From assembly GCA_037718865.1 (NCBI GenBank), contig JBBJMP010000042.1:1-24023 (forward strand): a stretch of 24,023 nt of DNA. The letters are read 5' to 3'. The notes beneath the pieces were generated by a model, which saw nothing but the letters and a program-made list of their open reading frames with translations, made no database searches and was not told the DNA's origin. Positions 24,012-24,023 of this stretch are shown here, one piece after another; positions within the stretch are counted from its first letter, which is position 1, and each line of letters starts with the position of its first letter. This stretch comes from JADCRZ01 sp037718865. GTDB lineage: Bacteria > Bacteroidota > Bacteroidia > Chitinophagales > Chitinophagaceae. Both the position numbers and the translations under genes were made by a program.

Positions 24012-24023
24012 GCCAATGAGTAA

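Noticed and set aside
1..24023. Composite transposon formed by the two flanking transposases
   Set aside because: The two transposases belong to different families and no shared terminal repeats were found.

Overview
The window looks like a chromosomal accessory region of a member of the Bacteroidota, probably near Chitinophagaceae or Sphingobacteriaceae. The evidence is the gene content: an ebo cluster, PVC-type CxxCH haem proteins, an arabinose-isomerase relative next to a sugar porter, and a GntP/IlvD-Edd sugar-acid set. Shine-Dalgarno sequences are mostly weak, and there are TAnnTTTG-like -7 elements. The family-level placement is inference. No rRNA, tRNA or CRISPR array was seen.

Layout. 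(1) 1-958, minus: the 5' part of an ISKra4-like insertion sequence whose transposase is split at a run of nine A, probably a -1 frameshift site; it runs off the left edge. (2) 1141-3926, minus: eboA-eboB-eboC, a metabolite-traffic cluster (EboA, TatD-like EboB, UbiA-like EboC). No eboD/E/F follows inside the window, because the insertion sequence occupies that place. (3) 4247-6565, minus: a large exported protein with a propeller-like N-terminal domain, a HEAT-like region and a cytochrome c domain. (4) 6737-9908, minus: a sugar:H+ symporter, a divergent L-arabinose/L-fucose isomerase and, directly upstream, the amputated 5' end of a GH43 arabinosidase. (5) 10109-16215, plus: an SDR dehydrogenase, a 2.2-copy 176-bp palindromic tandem repeat, then KDGal-type kinase, KDPG/KDPGal aldolase, IlvD/Edd sugar-acid dehydratase and GntP permease. 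(6) 16615-19933, plus: three overlapping genes, an LpxH-like phosphoesterase, an MJ1255-like glycosyltransferase and a GH1 beta-glycosidase, closed by a terminator. (7) 20123-22435, plus: a second haem protein, paralogous to (3). (8) 22553-23956, plus: an IS4/IS5-superfamily DDE transposase, preceded by three consecutive short-loop hairpins.

How it may work together (inference). The central 16 kb handles sugars and sugar acids. An aldonic acid, most likely D-galactonate or a stereochemical relative, would enter through GntP, be dehydrated by the IlvD/Edd enzyme, phosphorylated by the DgoK-like kinase and split to pyruvate and glyceraldehyde-3-phosphate. The SDR, or the flanking extracytoplasmic haem proteins, could make the acid from the free sugar. 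The isomerase and sugar porter form a separate pentose-type branch that seems to have lost its GH43 partner. No transcription regulator, SusC/SusD pair or lactonase lies in the window.

Beyond genes, the window carries two palindromic repeat families between genes: a CGCAGATT-based family at three sites, one of them a clear terminator, and hairpins with TCC/TCT-type loops at two sites.
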